Origin: Bartonella bacilliformis KC583
Lineage (GTDB): Bacteria; Pseudomonadota; Alphaproteobacteria; Rhizobiales; Rhizobiaceae
Assembly (NCBI RefSeq): GCF_000015445.1
Contig: NC_008783.1
Span: 124,001 to 188,000, forward strand
Length of the DNA stretch: 64,000 nt
Direction: 5' to 3'
Below are positions 40,316 to 49,272 of the stretch, piece after piece. The translations under genes were made by a program, and so were the position numbers. The notes beneath the pieces were generated by a model. It saw only the letters and a list, made by a program, of their open reading frames with translations. It was not told the origin of the DNA and did no database searches. The number at the start of each line of letters is the position of its first letter. Within the stretch, counting starts at the first letter, position 1.

Positions 40316-40834
40316 CTAAAAGTGCCGAAAGGCGTTTTTTAGCAATTCAAGTTGTTTATTAACCGGATTTTTGTCTTCTAAGCTTTTAGAAGAGACATAG
40401 TTTGAATCATAGCGCATATGATAGACGCGTTTTTCTAAACTTAGCGAACGCACCACAAAAGAACGGAAAATTTCTGGCAGTTCTTGCCAGTGCGCAATAT
40501 CTGGCCCAAGCGATGGTGTATGAAGCGATATTTTGGCAATTTCTTTTTCTATTTGCTCAGGTAACATCTCCCCTTCGCGCCCCGCGCGAAAGAGCAAAAG
40601 TCGTGAGGCGATTTGCATCAGCCTTGTACTTAAATACATCGCTTCCTTTACGTAAAGGGCAGAAGTTTCAACAGAAAGATCACGTGTTGCAAATTTGCCA
40701 TTTTGATCAATATACGCTGCCGTTTCTTCAATCAGATTCATGGCCTCTTCATAAAGGCGGTTAAAGGCATTTTCAAAAGCGTCATGCTCAATCATGATAA
40801 TAGGTTTATCGTGCGGATGGTCATGGGCGCTCAC
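40316..40834 (-). CDS. RcdA-family regulator (DUF1465)
   Basis: The 172-residue helical protein matches DUF1465. Its Caulobacter member RcdA is an adaptor that links cargo, including the cell-cycle regulator CtrA, to the ClpXP protease. Diagnostic stretches are YEEAMNLIEETAAYID, ALYVKEAMYLSTRLMQIASRLLLFRAGREGEM and RSFVVRSLSLEKRVYHM. It stands alone between repeat-rich gaps. With GapR, TrcR and CarD in the same window it adds to the alphaproteobacterial cell-cycle set. Confidence 0.85.
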   Translation of the reverse strand: MSAHDHPHDKPIIMIEHDAFENAFNRLYEEAMNLIEETAAYIDQNGKFATRDLSVETSALYVKEAMYLSTRLMQIASRLLLFRAGREGEMLPEQIEKEIAKISLHTPSLGPDIAHWQELPEIFRSFVVRSLSLEKRVYHMRYDSNYVSSKSLEDKNPVNKQLELLKNAFRHF

Positions 40835-41211
40835 GTTTACTACTCCGATACGAAGAGAGGATAGCTAACAATACAGACATCATTAAACTGAATAAACCAT
40901 AAAATTGAAATGTTTTTTCAATCATATAGTCTAAACTGCTCTTAAAATGACGTGTTTGCAACGATTACGCAAGATGCTTTTTTCGCTAAGGTTAATGAGC
41001 ACGTATCACAAGGAAACTTTAAGCCGTAAGCCATGTGTGGAGAGAAGCTTTAAGCACATGTGAAGAAAAGTTTAATAAGCATGTATAGAGCAAAGGTTAG
41101 TAAGCTTACGTATAAAGAAAAGCTTTAAATGTGCATATGAAAAAAGCTTAATAAACACGTGTGGAGAGTGCTTAAAGTTCTTCCTGTTGCGGCAGGAAAG
41201 ATAGAGGATGC
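40835..41211. other. Gap between OpgC-like and RcdA genes containing a 25-base degenerate repeat
   Basis: The first part is plain AT-rich DNA. About 41031-41175 holds around six degenerate units of 24-26 bases of the form CACGTGT-GAGAAAAGCTTTAATAAG. One unit shares the 16-mer ACGTATAAAGAAAAGC (41108-41123) exactly with 13482-13497. Confidence 0.6.
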
Positions 41212-42318
41212 CTACGATTTTCTCTTTTCACAAAAATAGGCAACAGCAAATTGTACCGCAATGCCACTTATGATTAACAAGGTATCAGACAAGAAAGTGC
41301 TCGTCATTACGATTTTATAAATTTGCCCAATCATTGCAAAAATAGTCCCGGTAATAAAAACAGGTAAGCCATGTTTGCCCAAAATCACCAAAGGGTGTTT
41401 AATCGAAAGGCGAAATCGCTCATTCAGCCAAGGAAGACAAAGAAAGACAGACGATAAAGCCAGAACATGAAACAGACGAGGAAGACCTAAAAAACTCTTA
41501 TTAAAACTCGCCAAGGGTGAAGGCAAATTAAGCCATGAAAAACTGCCCCACCAGTTTAAGCGTACCCAGAATAGGGCGATCACAAGATAACTGATCGAAA
41601 TAATAAGGAGGAAAGGTTTAAACATAATTTTTCCCCCTTGTCTGAAGTATAAGCTCCCCGTAAACCCGAGGACAAAGAGAAATTGCCACGAGAGCGGATT
41701 TAAAAACCATTTCCCTGGTAAAGGATAAGAGGGAAAACCAATCTTATAGAAGCCGCACACCAAGTAAAGGATAAATGAGCTGAAGAGAAGCAGCCCCTTT
41801 TGTTTGTAACTAAAATAAAGAATAAAGGGAGCAAAAAGCGTGAAAACAATATAAAGCGGGAGAATATTATTATACCCCAGCTGATGGCCAAAACTCAGCA
41901 TGCTGAAAAAGGCAACAACAGGCTGTGTGATAAACAGACCGATATTATTCATAGACGTTAGTTTTTCGCATTGCCAGATCAAAAAAGCCCCCAAAAAAAG
42001 GCCTAAGGTTGTAAGGCTAGCAAAAAGATAGGCTGTATAAAGCTGAACAATTCTCTGCCAAATTTTGCGCAGATTCTTCGTAAAGTTCATCCGCTCGGGC
42101 AGCGAGCTAAAACTAAGGGCAAGAGAAACCCCTGACAGCAAAACAAATATTTCTGTCGAATCAGAAAAACCAAAATGTTTATGTGTGATATGTTCATAGA
42201 TCGTGCCAGGAATATGGTTGATGAAAATTGTCAATAACGCTAAGGAACGCACGACATCAATACGTGTATCACGTTGCGACTGCGTTGAAATATGAGGAAA
42301 AGCATTATGTAGTGCCAT
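41212..42318 (-). CDS. OpgC-like membrane acyltransferase
   Basis: The 368-residue polytopic protein has about ten membrane segments. The start RDTRIDVVRSLALLTIFINHIPGTIYEHITHKHFGFSDSTEIFVLLSGVSLAL matches the OpgC family, whose members succinylate or otherwise acylate periplasmic glucans. The conserved Arg-Asp pair and FINH motif near the N-terminus are present. Whether this organism makes osmoregulated glucans is not shown by the window. It diverges from the ThiE-like gene, with about 100 bases between. Confidence 0.8.
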   Translation of the reverse strand: MALHNAFPHISTQSQRDTRIDVVRSLALLTIFINHIPGTIYEHITHKHFGFSDSTEIFVLLSGVSLALSFSSLPERMNFTKNLRKIWQRIVQLYTAYLFASLTTLGLFLGAFLIWQCEKLTSMNNIGLFITQPVVAFFSMLSFGHQLGYNNILPLYIVFTLFAPFILYFSYKQKGLLLFSSFILYLVCGFYKIGFPSYPLPGKWFLNPLSWQFLFVLGFTGSLYFRQGGKIMFKPFLLIISISYLVIALFWVRLNWWGSFSWLNLPSPLASFNKSFLGLPRLFHVLALSSVFLCLPWLNERFRLSIKHPLVILGKHGLPVFITGTIFAMIGQIYKIVMTSTFLSDTLLIISGIAVQFAVAYFCEKRKS

Positions 42319-42421
42319 AAAGAAACCTCTATCAATCTACGAGCATCACTTAACTTTTAGCAAAGCACGATCATAAAAAAAACTTATTTTGAACATATGA
42401 GCTATGCAAGGATAGTAGTCT

Positions 42422-43099
42422 ATGACAAAACAGAAAAGTAAGCCGATTGAGTCTTGTCTTTATCCGCAGTTGGTTTTGACAGTGGATGTTCGACGTACTC
42501 TTAATCCATCATTACTCCGCACACTTTTGCAAACACAATCGTTTACTTGCGTTATTATCTACGATTCGCTCATTCATCAGGGCGATGAAAATTTTTTACA
42601 AAATAAAGCGCAAAGCTATGTTGATGACGTTCAACATAGTGGTGCAGCTCTTATCATTGCTGATCATAGCCAGATTGTTGGTCGAATCAAGGCCGATGGT
42701 TTGCATGTTGAAGGAAATAGGGAGGCGCTTAAAATTTTCAAAGACCAGACAAAAGAAAATAAAATTGTTGGGTTTGGCAATTTACGCGATCGCCATTCGG
42801 CAATGACCGTTGCCGAAGCAGGTGTTGACTATTTGTTTTTTGGAAAATTAGGGGCTGACCAAAAAGCACAGGCGCATCCGCGCAATCTTTCTCTAGCGAC
42901 ATGGTGGGCAGAAATTATGGAAATTCCTGCGATTATTCAAGCTGGGAACGATTATGCAACGGTTGATGAAGCTTTTAAGACTGCTTGCGAATTTATTGCG
43001 GTTGAAGACATGCTTTTGTCTCATGAGGATCCTCTACCCCTACTGCAGGAGATGGTGAAAAAATGTAAAAAATTTCCTTTATTGATGGGGAAAGCATGA
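42422..43099 (+). CDS. Thiamine-phosphate synthase-like (ThiE/TenI fold) protein
   Basis: The 225-residue TIM-barrel protein shows ThiE-like landmarks: ADGLHVEG (compare DGVHLGQ), VGFGNLRDRHSAMTVAEAGVDYLFFGKLG and a C-terminal IPAIIQAGN. The pyrophosphate-binding Asn/Asp residues of true ThiE are only partly recognisable. It belongs to the divergent rhizobial type, whose activity is uncertain. With thiN in the window and no other thi gene, it may be a remnant of synthesis or do another task. Its stop overlaps the next start (ATGA). Confidence 0.7.
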   Translation: MTKQKSKPIESCLYPQLVLTVDVRRTLNPSLLRTLLQTQSFTCVIIYDSLIHQGDENFLQNKAQSYVDDVQHSGAALIIADHSQIVGRIKADGLHVEGNREALKIFKDQTKENKIVGFGNLRDRHSAMTVAEAGVDYLFFGKLGADQKAQAHPRNLSLATWWAEIMEIPAIIQAGNDYATVDEAFKTACEFIAVEDMLLSHEDPLPLLQEMVKKCKKFPLLMGKA

Positions 43100-44199
43100 T
43101 CATGACGAAAATTGCTTATGGGGCCTATAGGGTTTTTTGGGCTTTTCGGTTGATGTTGGTGGTTATTGGCGCTTTGGCTGTATCGGCGGCTATTGGGCTG
43201 GCTGTGTCTGCGGCTTTTGCTAAAGACGAGGAAATTTTAAATCTTGAACAGTCTTTAAATACAGTGCAGGATTTTTCAAAAAACAAAAGGGCACAAAAAA
43301 TACCGCAGATTTTGCGCGCAGGAAAATATGATGAGGCTTATGATTATTATGTGCAAGGCTTTTATTTAAAAGCGTTTCGTGCAGCACTCAGACGGGCTGA
43401 AAATAATGATCCAAAGGCACAAACCTTGGTGGGGAAAATGTATATGGAAGGCTATGCCGTTACCCAAGATGGTGCGCGCGCGGCTTTGTGGTTTGGACGT
43501 GCTGCCAAACAAGGCGATCCACATGCACAACTGCGCTATGGACTGATGTTGTTTAATGGGAATTTTGTCAAAAAAAACGAAGAAGAAGGCGAAAAACTCA
43601 TTCACGAAGCGATGCAAGCAGGCCTTAAAGAAGCCTATTTTTATTGTGGACAATTGCTTCTCTACAAAACGATGCGTGAGAAAGAGAATCTCAAAGGTGT
43701 TGCAGCAGCTGATGATAACGATGAAAATTCAGACAAGGCTTTGGCCTTCTTTTTAAAGGGAGCTGCTTTGGGCGATGCTGAAGCGGCTTTCGCTGCAGCA
43801 CAAATTTTGGCTGTTGGAACTATGAAATATCCAAGACATGATCATTATGCACGACGGTTGATGACCATTGCTGCACAAAAGAAGCATGTGATGGCGCAAA
43901 TGATGTTGGCGCAATGGTTGCTACAAGGCCGTGGCGGCGAAGCTGATTTTAAAGAGGCTTTTTCTTTGCTTTATGACAATGCCCTAAAAAGGGTGATGCC
44001 CGCACAGGTTAATTTAGCTAGGGTTTATCGTGATGGCTTAGGGGTTGAGGGGGATATTGTAACGGCGGCCGCTTGGTATTTGGTGGTTAAAAGTGGAAAA
44101 GGGCAAGCCGCTGATTTGGAGATGATGCTGGAGGGGATGAGCCAGGCCCAATTGGAACAGGCACACCAAAAGGCCTATGAATTAATGCAGCTTTTTTAA
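43096..44199 (+). CDS. Exported Sel1-like repeat protein
   Basis: The 367-residue protein has an N-terminal hydrophobic signal or anchor (about residues 10-40). Several Sel1-like repeats follow, each about 36 residues: AQTLVGKMYMEGYAVTQDGARAALWFGRAAKQGDPHAQLRYGLM, and later MAQMMLAQWLLQGRGGEADFKEAF and AQVNLARVYRDGLGVEGDIVTAAAWYLV. Such proteins usually scaffold protein contacts in the envelope. It is translationally coupled to the ThiE-like gene. Its final 18 bases with stop are duplicated downstream. Confidence 0.85.
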   Translation: MIMTKIAYGAYRVFWAFRLMLVVIGALAVSAAIGLAVSAAFAKDEEILNLEQSLNTVQDFSKNKRAQKIPQILRAGKYDEAYDYYVQGFYLKAFRAALRRAENNDPKAQTLVGKMYMEGYAVTQDGARAALWFGRAAKQGDPHAQLRYGLMLFNGNFVKKNEEEGEKLIHEAMQAGLKEAYFYCGQLLLYKTMREKENLKGVAAADDNDENSDKALAFFLKGAALGDAEAAFAAAQILAVGTMKYPRHDHYARRLMTIAAQKKHVMAQMMLAQWLLQGRGGEADFKEAFSLLYDNALKRVMPAQVNLARVYRDGLGVEGDIVTAAAWYLVVKSGKGQAADLEMMLEGMSQAQLEQAHQKAYELMQLF

Positions 44200-44217
44200 T
44201 TAATGCAGCTTTTTTAA
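44181..44217 (+). repeat. 18-base tandem duplication across the Sel1 gene stop
   Basis: TTAATGCAGCTTTTTTAA ends the gene at 44182-44199 and recurs immediately at 44200-44217. The second copy would repeat the last five codons and a stop (LMQLF, TAA). Confidence 0.9.
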
Positions 44218-44870
44218 AGAGTTTCTCGATCTTTATAAGGAGCAACTGTTATCATACTTTTCTCCTTATAGGACATTATAGCACTCCCTTAAACAAAGGG
44301 GCTCAATATGATTAGGAGATGTTGGGGCAGATGCGGGTATGGAGCGCTCCATGAAAGAATGGGAGCCAAATATTATAATGAGAGACTATAGTGGCCCCCA
44401 ATATAATTGAATATATGGGATAATTAAACATAAGGGGCCTATAATGGGCGACAGAGGGGAAAATGAAAAAGACGCCGAGGAAAGCTATAGAGCCTTAAGA
44501 AAATTACCCTTCAGCCAAGATAAATTGAGGGAAAATTTTATTAAAATGATGTTTTGAATTTTATGCTCTTGCAAAAAACTAAAAAGCTAAGGTACACAAA
44601 GACTTTTCAATAACACAAGCTGAGACATTAAAAATATTTAAAATATTGGAAAAATATTTAAGATATTAGAACAGTGTTTAAGATATTGGGAAAGTGCCTG
44701 AAATATTGAGAAAAAATTTAAGATATTGAAAGTTCTTGGGAAAATGCCTGTTCTTTGCTTTATGACAATGAAAAATGTCTCCTGAGGTATACTTGGGGAA
44801 AATACCTAGGATAGCAAGTGCCTGAGAGAGTGAACGTCAATGTATGAAATTGGGAAATTGGATGTGAGTC
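44200..44870. other. Gap between the Sel1 gene and efp with degenerate repeats
   Basis: At about 44625-44745 the DNA consists of five or so variants of ATTTAAGATATTGGGAAAGTG, spaced 25-30 bases. At about 44752-44770 a 19-20 base piece (TTCTTTGCTTTATGACAATG) is identical to coding DNA inside the Sel1 gene (about 43963-43981). No gene is seen. Confidence 0.6.
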
Positions 44871-45443
44871 ATGAAGATTAATGGTAATGAAATTCGCCCC
44901 GGAAATGTGATTGAACATCAAGGAAGTTTGTGGGTGGCCGTTAAATGCAATGCTGTTAAACCAGGCAAAGGGGGTGCATTTAATCAGGTTGAACTAAAAA
45001 ATGTGATCGATGGAACCAAGCTCAATGAAAGGTTTCGTGCTGCTGAAACTGTTGAAAAAGTGCGGTTAGAACAAAAAGATTTTACCTTTCTTTACCAGCA
45101 GGGTGAAGCGTTGGTTTTCATGGATACGGAATCTTATGAACAGCTTGAATTACAAAGAGATTTTGTCGGCGATCGCGCGGCTTTCTTACAAGATGGGATG
45201 ACGGTCACTGTTGAACTTCACGAGGAAAAACCTCTTGGTATATCCTTGCCGGATCAAGTTACTGTTACCATTGCTGAAGCCGATCCTGCCATTAAAGGGC
45301 AAACGGTAACATCTTCTTATAAGCCTGCTATTCTTGAAAATGGCATTCGTATTCTTGTGCCCCCTTTTGTTCAAGCAGGTGAGCGGATCATTGTTGATAC
45401 TAATGAATTAACTTATATACGCCGCGTAAGTGAAAAGGGGTAA
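44871..45443 (+). CDS. efp: Translation elongation factor P
   Basis: EF-P relieves ribosome stalling at polyproline stretches. It is 190 residues with three beta-barrel domains. The acceptor loop KPGKGGAF holds Lys33, equivalent to the modified Lys34 of E. coli EF-P. The C-terminal domain ends [14 protein letters not shown]. It is followed by suhB three bases later. Notably, the window's TolA has a very long Pro-rich repeat, a plausible EF-P client. Confidence 0.96.
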   Translation: MKINGNEIRPGNVIEHQGSLWVAVKCNAVKPGKGGAFNQVELKNVIDGTKLNERFRAAETVEKVRLEQKDFTFLYQQGEALVFMDTESYEQLELQRDFVGDRAAFLQDGMTVTVELHEEKPLGISLPDQVTVTIAEADPAIKGQTVTSSYKPAILENGIRILVPPFVQAGERIIVDTNELTYIRRVSEKG

Positions 45444-45446
45444 GAT

Positions 45447-46238
45447 ATGGCTCGTTCTGCTATCATGAATGTTATGGTTCAAGCAGCTTTGAGAGCGGGT
45501 CGCTCTTTAGTTCGTGATTATGGTGAAATACAAAATTTGCAAGTCTCTTTAAAAGGGCCAGCTGACTATGTTAGCCAAGCGGATCGTAAAGCGGAACAAA
45601 TCGTTTTCGCTGAATTGAACAAAGCACGGCCGAGTTTTGGTTTTTTGATGGAAGAAACAGGCAACATTGTTGGGGAAGATCCTCAGCATCGTTTTATTGT
45701 TGATCCTTTAGACGGGACAACCAATTTTTTACACGGCATTCCTTTTTTTGCGGTTTCCATTGCTTTGGAACGGCAAGGACAGATTGTTGCGGGTGTGATT
45801 TATAATCCTATTTTGGATGAGCTTTTTACGGTAGAGCGTGGCCAGGGTGCTTTTTTTAATGATCGGCGTTGCCGTGTGGCAGGGCGGAGAAAATTGTCAG
45901 AATGTGTGATTGCAACCGGCATGCCTCATTTGGGTCGCCCGCAGCGTGGGCATTATCTGGTTGAATTGCGCAATGTGATGGCTGAAGTAGCAGGGGTGCG
46001 CCGTTTTGGTGCAGCAGCTCTTGATTTGGCCTATGTGGCGGTTGGCAGAACCGATGGCTTTTGGGAAAGTCATTTGCGGATTTGGGATGTAGCGGCTGGA
46101 ATCTTGATGGTGCGTGAGGCAGGAGGGTTTGTTAGCGACCAAGTCGATGAAGGTGATTCTTCCCGTGTGAAAAATATTGTTGCTGGTAATGAAATCATTC
46201 ACGCTGAATTAAAGAAAGTGCTCAAAAAACCTGTTTGA
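45447..46238 (+). CDS. suhB: Inositol-1-monophosphatase family protein
   Basis: This Mg-dependent phosphatase (263 residues) is of the SuhB type. Metal ligands are seen in FLMEETG, FIVDPLDGTTNFLHGIPFFAVSIALE and the C-terminal IWDVAAGILMVREAGG. The substrate may be inositol phosphate or a related sugar phosphate. SuhB also acts with the transcription antitermination machinery in E. coli. It follows efp by three bases, so the two form an operon. Confidence 0.93.
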   Translation: MARSAIMNVMVQAALRAGRSLVRDYGEIQNLQVSLKGPADYVSQADRKAEQIVFAELNKARPSFGFLMEETGNIVGEDPQHRFIVDPLDGTTNFLHGIPFFAVSIALERQGQIVAGVIYNPILDELFTVERGQGAFFNDRRCRVAGRRKLSECVIATGMPHLGRPQRGHYLVELRNVMAEVAGVRRFGAAALDLAYVAVGRTDGFWESHLRIWDVAAGILMVREAGGFVSDQVDEGDSSRVKNIVAGNEIIHAELKKVLKKPV

Positions 46239-46499
46239 AAGCATTAAGAAATTTGAGCTGTAGAGCCCATGCCAGCCCATGCCAGCCGATGCTTTGAGGC
46301 TCTACGATCTGAGCCTCATGCGTTTGAAGCCTTAAAGATTTAGAAGCTCAGGGGGCAATCCCGAAAAAGTGAGCAGCCCTACAGATTTAGGGTTGAGGGA
46401 TTTTATCCCTGGGAATTAAGGTTTATGGGAGCAGTTCTGAGATCGGGAGGCTTTATAGAGTTAAGGTTGAAAGGGATGAAATCCCCGCAAAATTAAGGC
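46239..46499. other. Gap between suhB and the ABC exporter with short repeats
   Basis: The DNA between the convergent genes contains GCCCATGCCA / GCCGATGC copies at about 46267-46293 and several AGGCT...CCT segments. No gene is seen. Confidence 0.4.
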
Positions 46500-46517
46500 T
46501 CAAGGAGATGAAATCCC
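46471..46517 (-). repeat. Short direct repeat of the ABC exporter gene end
   Basis: ATGAAATCCC within the last codons of the exporter (46508-46517) recurs 32 bases away at 46476-46485, just past the stop on the minus strand. The flanks are similar (CAAGGAG / AAAGGG before, TTAAGG between). A third relative, GGATTTTATCCC, lies at about 46398. Confidence 0.55.
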
Positions 46518-48320
46518 TGATGAAAATTGCAAGTTGCTCCAATGGGCATAAATACCATTCTGTGCGACCAATTGTGCATGCGTTCCTTCTTCCACAAGCG
46601 TTCCTTGATCAATCACAAGAATGCGATCTGCCTTCAAAACTGTTGCTAAATGGTGAGCAATCACCAAGGTTGTGCGGTTGTGCATAAGATTTTCTAAGGC
46701 TTTTTGTACCAGATGTTCATTATTGGCATCTAAGGCTGATGTTGCTTCATCCAAAAGCAAAAGGGGAGCATTTCTTAAAATAGCCCGGGCAATACTAATC
46801 CGTTGTTTTTGCCCCCCAGAAAGCATGACGCCCCGTTCTCCCACTTTGCTGTCAAAGCCATCGGGGAGAGTTTCGATAAATTCAAGCGCATTCGCTGCTT
46901 GAGAGGCCGCAATAATTTGCTCTTGGCTCGCATTTTCTGCGCCAAAGGCAATATTGTCCCGTATCGTACCCTCAAAAATAGCAACATCTTGCGAAACATA
47001 AGCCATGGAAGAGCGTAAATCATGCAAGGAAAGCTGGTTTAAATCTACACCATCAAACTGGATATGGCCGCTTGTTGGGTCATAAAAGCGCAAAATGAGA
47101 GAAAAAATCGTGCTCTTTCCTGCCCCTGAGGGCCCTACAAAAGCAACGGTTTCACCAGCTTTGATAGAAAAGGAAAGATTTTGTAAGATTTTTTTCTGTG
47201 GTCTGGATGGATAATGAAAATCAACCTGATCAAAAAGAATCGCCCCTTGAATAGGCTGCTTCAATGGTAAAGGAGAAGCGGGCGTCGTAATGGTTGGTTT
47301 TTCTTGCAACCAGTTAAACAATTCTTCTGCAGCATTTGCTGCTTGCCGCAATTCTGTTCCCATTTCTGGTAATTGCGCAAAAGTTGCGGCACCAAAAATG
47401 GCATAGATAATAAATTGGCTTAAAGTTCCGCCAGACATGGTGCCATAGAGCACATCATGTGATCCGATCCACAAAACCGCAACAATACTACTAAAAATAA
47501 GAAAAATCGCAAAGCCAGTAAACAGAGAACGCACGGTGATCGAAATTTTCGCTGTTTGAAAGCTATGTTCTATCAATTTGGAAAAGCGGTTAGCAATAAA
47601 GGGTTCTGCCGTATAGGCTTGCACTGTGCGAATAGCGCTCATTTGTTCAACGGCTAAACTATTGGTTTCAGACAGTTTATTGTGTGCGGTGCGTGCATGT
47701 GTGCGGACTTGGCGCCCCAAAAGTATAAGAGGGATAACCACAAAGGGGATAGCGAGCAAAACAAGAAAGGATAATTTAGCATTTGTGATGACCATCATGA
47801 TGATGGCCCCGACCACGATAATAAGCTGGCGCAAAGCTGTAGACATTTTGGAGCCAATGGCCAATTTCACTTGGGTTGTGTGTGTAGCGAGTTGTGTAAC
47901 AATGTCACCAGAATGGGAGCGGTCAAAAAAATCAGGTGAGAGTTGTAAGATATGGGTAAAAATATCGCGCTGTAAATCAGCAACAACACGTTCCCCCAAT
48001 ATGATAACACAATAATAACGGCTTGCTGAAGCTGCAGCCAAAAACAAAGTAAGCACAAATAAAGTGCCAAAATAACTATTGATACCCTCATGACGAGACG
48101 CGTGAAAACCATGATCAAGCATTTGCCGGATAGCAATGGGCAAAGCCAGTGTGATGGCGGCAGCTGCCAGTAATGAGGTGAGCGACCCAACAATCAGCCA
48201 GCGATGGCGTATAAGATAGGGGAGAAGATGCGTATATAAAGATAAAGCATTCTTTATCTTAAAAGCTTGTGTTGAAGGCGCAGAATGATTTGGAGCTGTT
48301 GAGTGCAAAGGGGTTTTCAT
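46500..48320 (-). CDS. ABC exporter (MsbA-like, fused membrane and ATPase domains)
   Basis: This half-transporter (606 residues) is expected to work as a homodimer. Six membrane helices occupy about residues 35-330. The ATPase domain has Walker A GPSGAGKST, the Q-loop in AYVSQDVAIFEGT, the signature LSGGQKQR and Walker B LLLLDEATSALD. The family includes lipid, peptide and drug exporters. The substrate is not evident, and no dedicated partner gene is adjacent. It converges on suhB and diverges from rpmE. Confidence 0.9.
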   Translation of the reverse strand: MKTPLHSTAPNHSAPSTQAFKIKNALSLYTHLLPYLIRHRWLIVGSLTSLLAAAAITLALPIAIRQMLDHGFHASRHEGINSYFGTLFVLTLFLAAASASRYYCVIILGERVVADLQRDIFTHILQLSPDFFDRSHSGDIVTQLATHTTQVKLAIGSKMSTALRQLIIVVGAIIMMVITNAKLSFLVLLAIPFVVIPLILLGRQVRTHARTAHNKLSETNSLAVEQMSAIRTVQAYTAEPFIANRFSKLIEHSFQTAKISITVRSLFTGFAIFLIFSSIVAVLWIGSHDVLYGTMSGGTLSQFIIYAIFGAATFAQLPEMGTELRQAANAAEELFNWLQEKPTITTPASPLPLKQPIQGAILFDQVDFHYPSRPQKKILQNLSFSIKAGETVAFVGPSGAGKSTIFSLILRFYDPTSGHIQFDGVDLNQLSLHDLRSSMAYVSQDVAIFEGTIRDNIAFGAENASQEQIIAASQAANALEFIETLPDGFDSKVGERGVMLSGGQKQRISIARAILRNAPLLLLDEATSALDANNEHLVQKALENLMHNRTTLVIAHHLATVLKADRILVIDQGTLVEEGTHAQLVAQNGIYAHWSNLQFSSGISSP

Positions 48321-48493
48321 GTATTCGACTGATTAAGACTTTGAGTAATCGATTGTGTTTGAACCCTTGTTTTTTGATGCATGCTCAGCTATAGGGAAAC
48401 CAACTCAATGAATGTATCAAAAAGGCGAAGAGAGTGCACTTAAAAAATATTAAAGAGCTTTTCTTCGTTCTCTGAAAACAGAAAGTTTGCCGT

Positions 48494-48715
48494 ATGAAAC
48501 CCAATATTCATCCTGACTATCATCAGATTTATGTTGTTATGACTGATGGAACCAAATATACGACGCGTTCAACATGGGGAAAAGAAGGGGATACATTGAA
48601 TTTGGATATTGATCCCACAACCCATCCGGCGTGGATTGGTGGGTCACAAACACTTGTTGACCGTGGCGGACGTGTTTCCAAATTTAAAAACCGCTTTGGA
48701 AATCTTGGCGTATAA
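48494..48715 (+). CDS. rpmE: 50S ribosomal protein L31
   Basis: This ribosomal protein (73 residues) begins [20 protein letters not shown]. The zinc-coordinating cysteines of the C+ type are absent, as is common in Rhizobiales. The C-terminal [14 protein letters not shown] is typical. It diverges from the ABC exporter gene with about 170 bases between, an arrangement also found in related bacteria. A stem-loop follows at 48736-48758. Confidence 0.95.
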   Translation: MKPNIHPDYHQIYVVMTDGTKYTTRSTWGKEGDTLNLDIDPTTHPAWIGGSQTLVDRGGRVSKFKNRFGNLGV

Positions 48716-48735
48716 TTTTTGCTTCAATCTTGGTG

Positions 48736-48758
48736 GGGGCTTTATTTGATAAAGTCCC
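48736..48758 (+). terminator. Stem-loop downstream of rpmE
   Basis: GGGGCTTTAT (48736-48745) and ATAAAGTCCC (48749-48758) form a 10-base stem with one G-T pair and a 3-base loop, 20 bases past the stop. No T tract follows. A second, looser pair AAAGCCCT/AGGGCTTT lies at 48782-48817. Confidence 0.5.
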
Positions 48759-49272
48759 AACGAGACCAGGCCTAAAAAAGCAAAGCCCTTAAAGGAAAAG
48801 ATTTAAAAGAGGGCTTTACCTTAAGAAATTTAAGAATAAGAAATTTAAGGAAAATCCTTTTAGGGTTGAAAAAGATTAAGCGACGCAAAGGTTGCTTTTT
48901 TCGCAGATTTTACCGATAGTTTGGTTTTTCCGTGCTTTTACTGATCAATAAGGCGCTTGTTTTCAGCCTGAAGAAGCGCCTATCAGGAGGCTACAAAATC
49001 CCTATTTATAGTGTCTTACAGGTCGTTGCAGGGGGATCAGGCCCCATAAAAGGGATAGCCAAAGAAAGGGCAATAATTACAGGAAAGTGGCCCATGAAAG
49101 GGGGGCAGAAAGCACCCACCTCATGAGAAAGAATCCTTAATTCGCCTGATTAAAAAAACGGATCGTTTTTCAACAGAGAGCCAAAATTTTAAACAAACAC
49201 TCTTTATTTTAAACAAACACTCTTTTAAGCAGCCACTATTAAAAGCGGACATGATTATAAACAGGCGCTATT
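48759..49272. other. Gap between rpmE and yebC
   Basis: AT-rich DNA with small repeats: AAGAAATTTAAG twice at about 48823-48849, and AAACAAACACTCTTT twice at about 49192-49224. A 64-codon frame at 48932-49126 has no supporting features. Confidence 0.4.

Noticed and set aside
48932..49126. 64-codon frame between rpmE and yebC
   Set aside because: No supporting signal or similarity.
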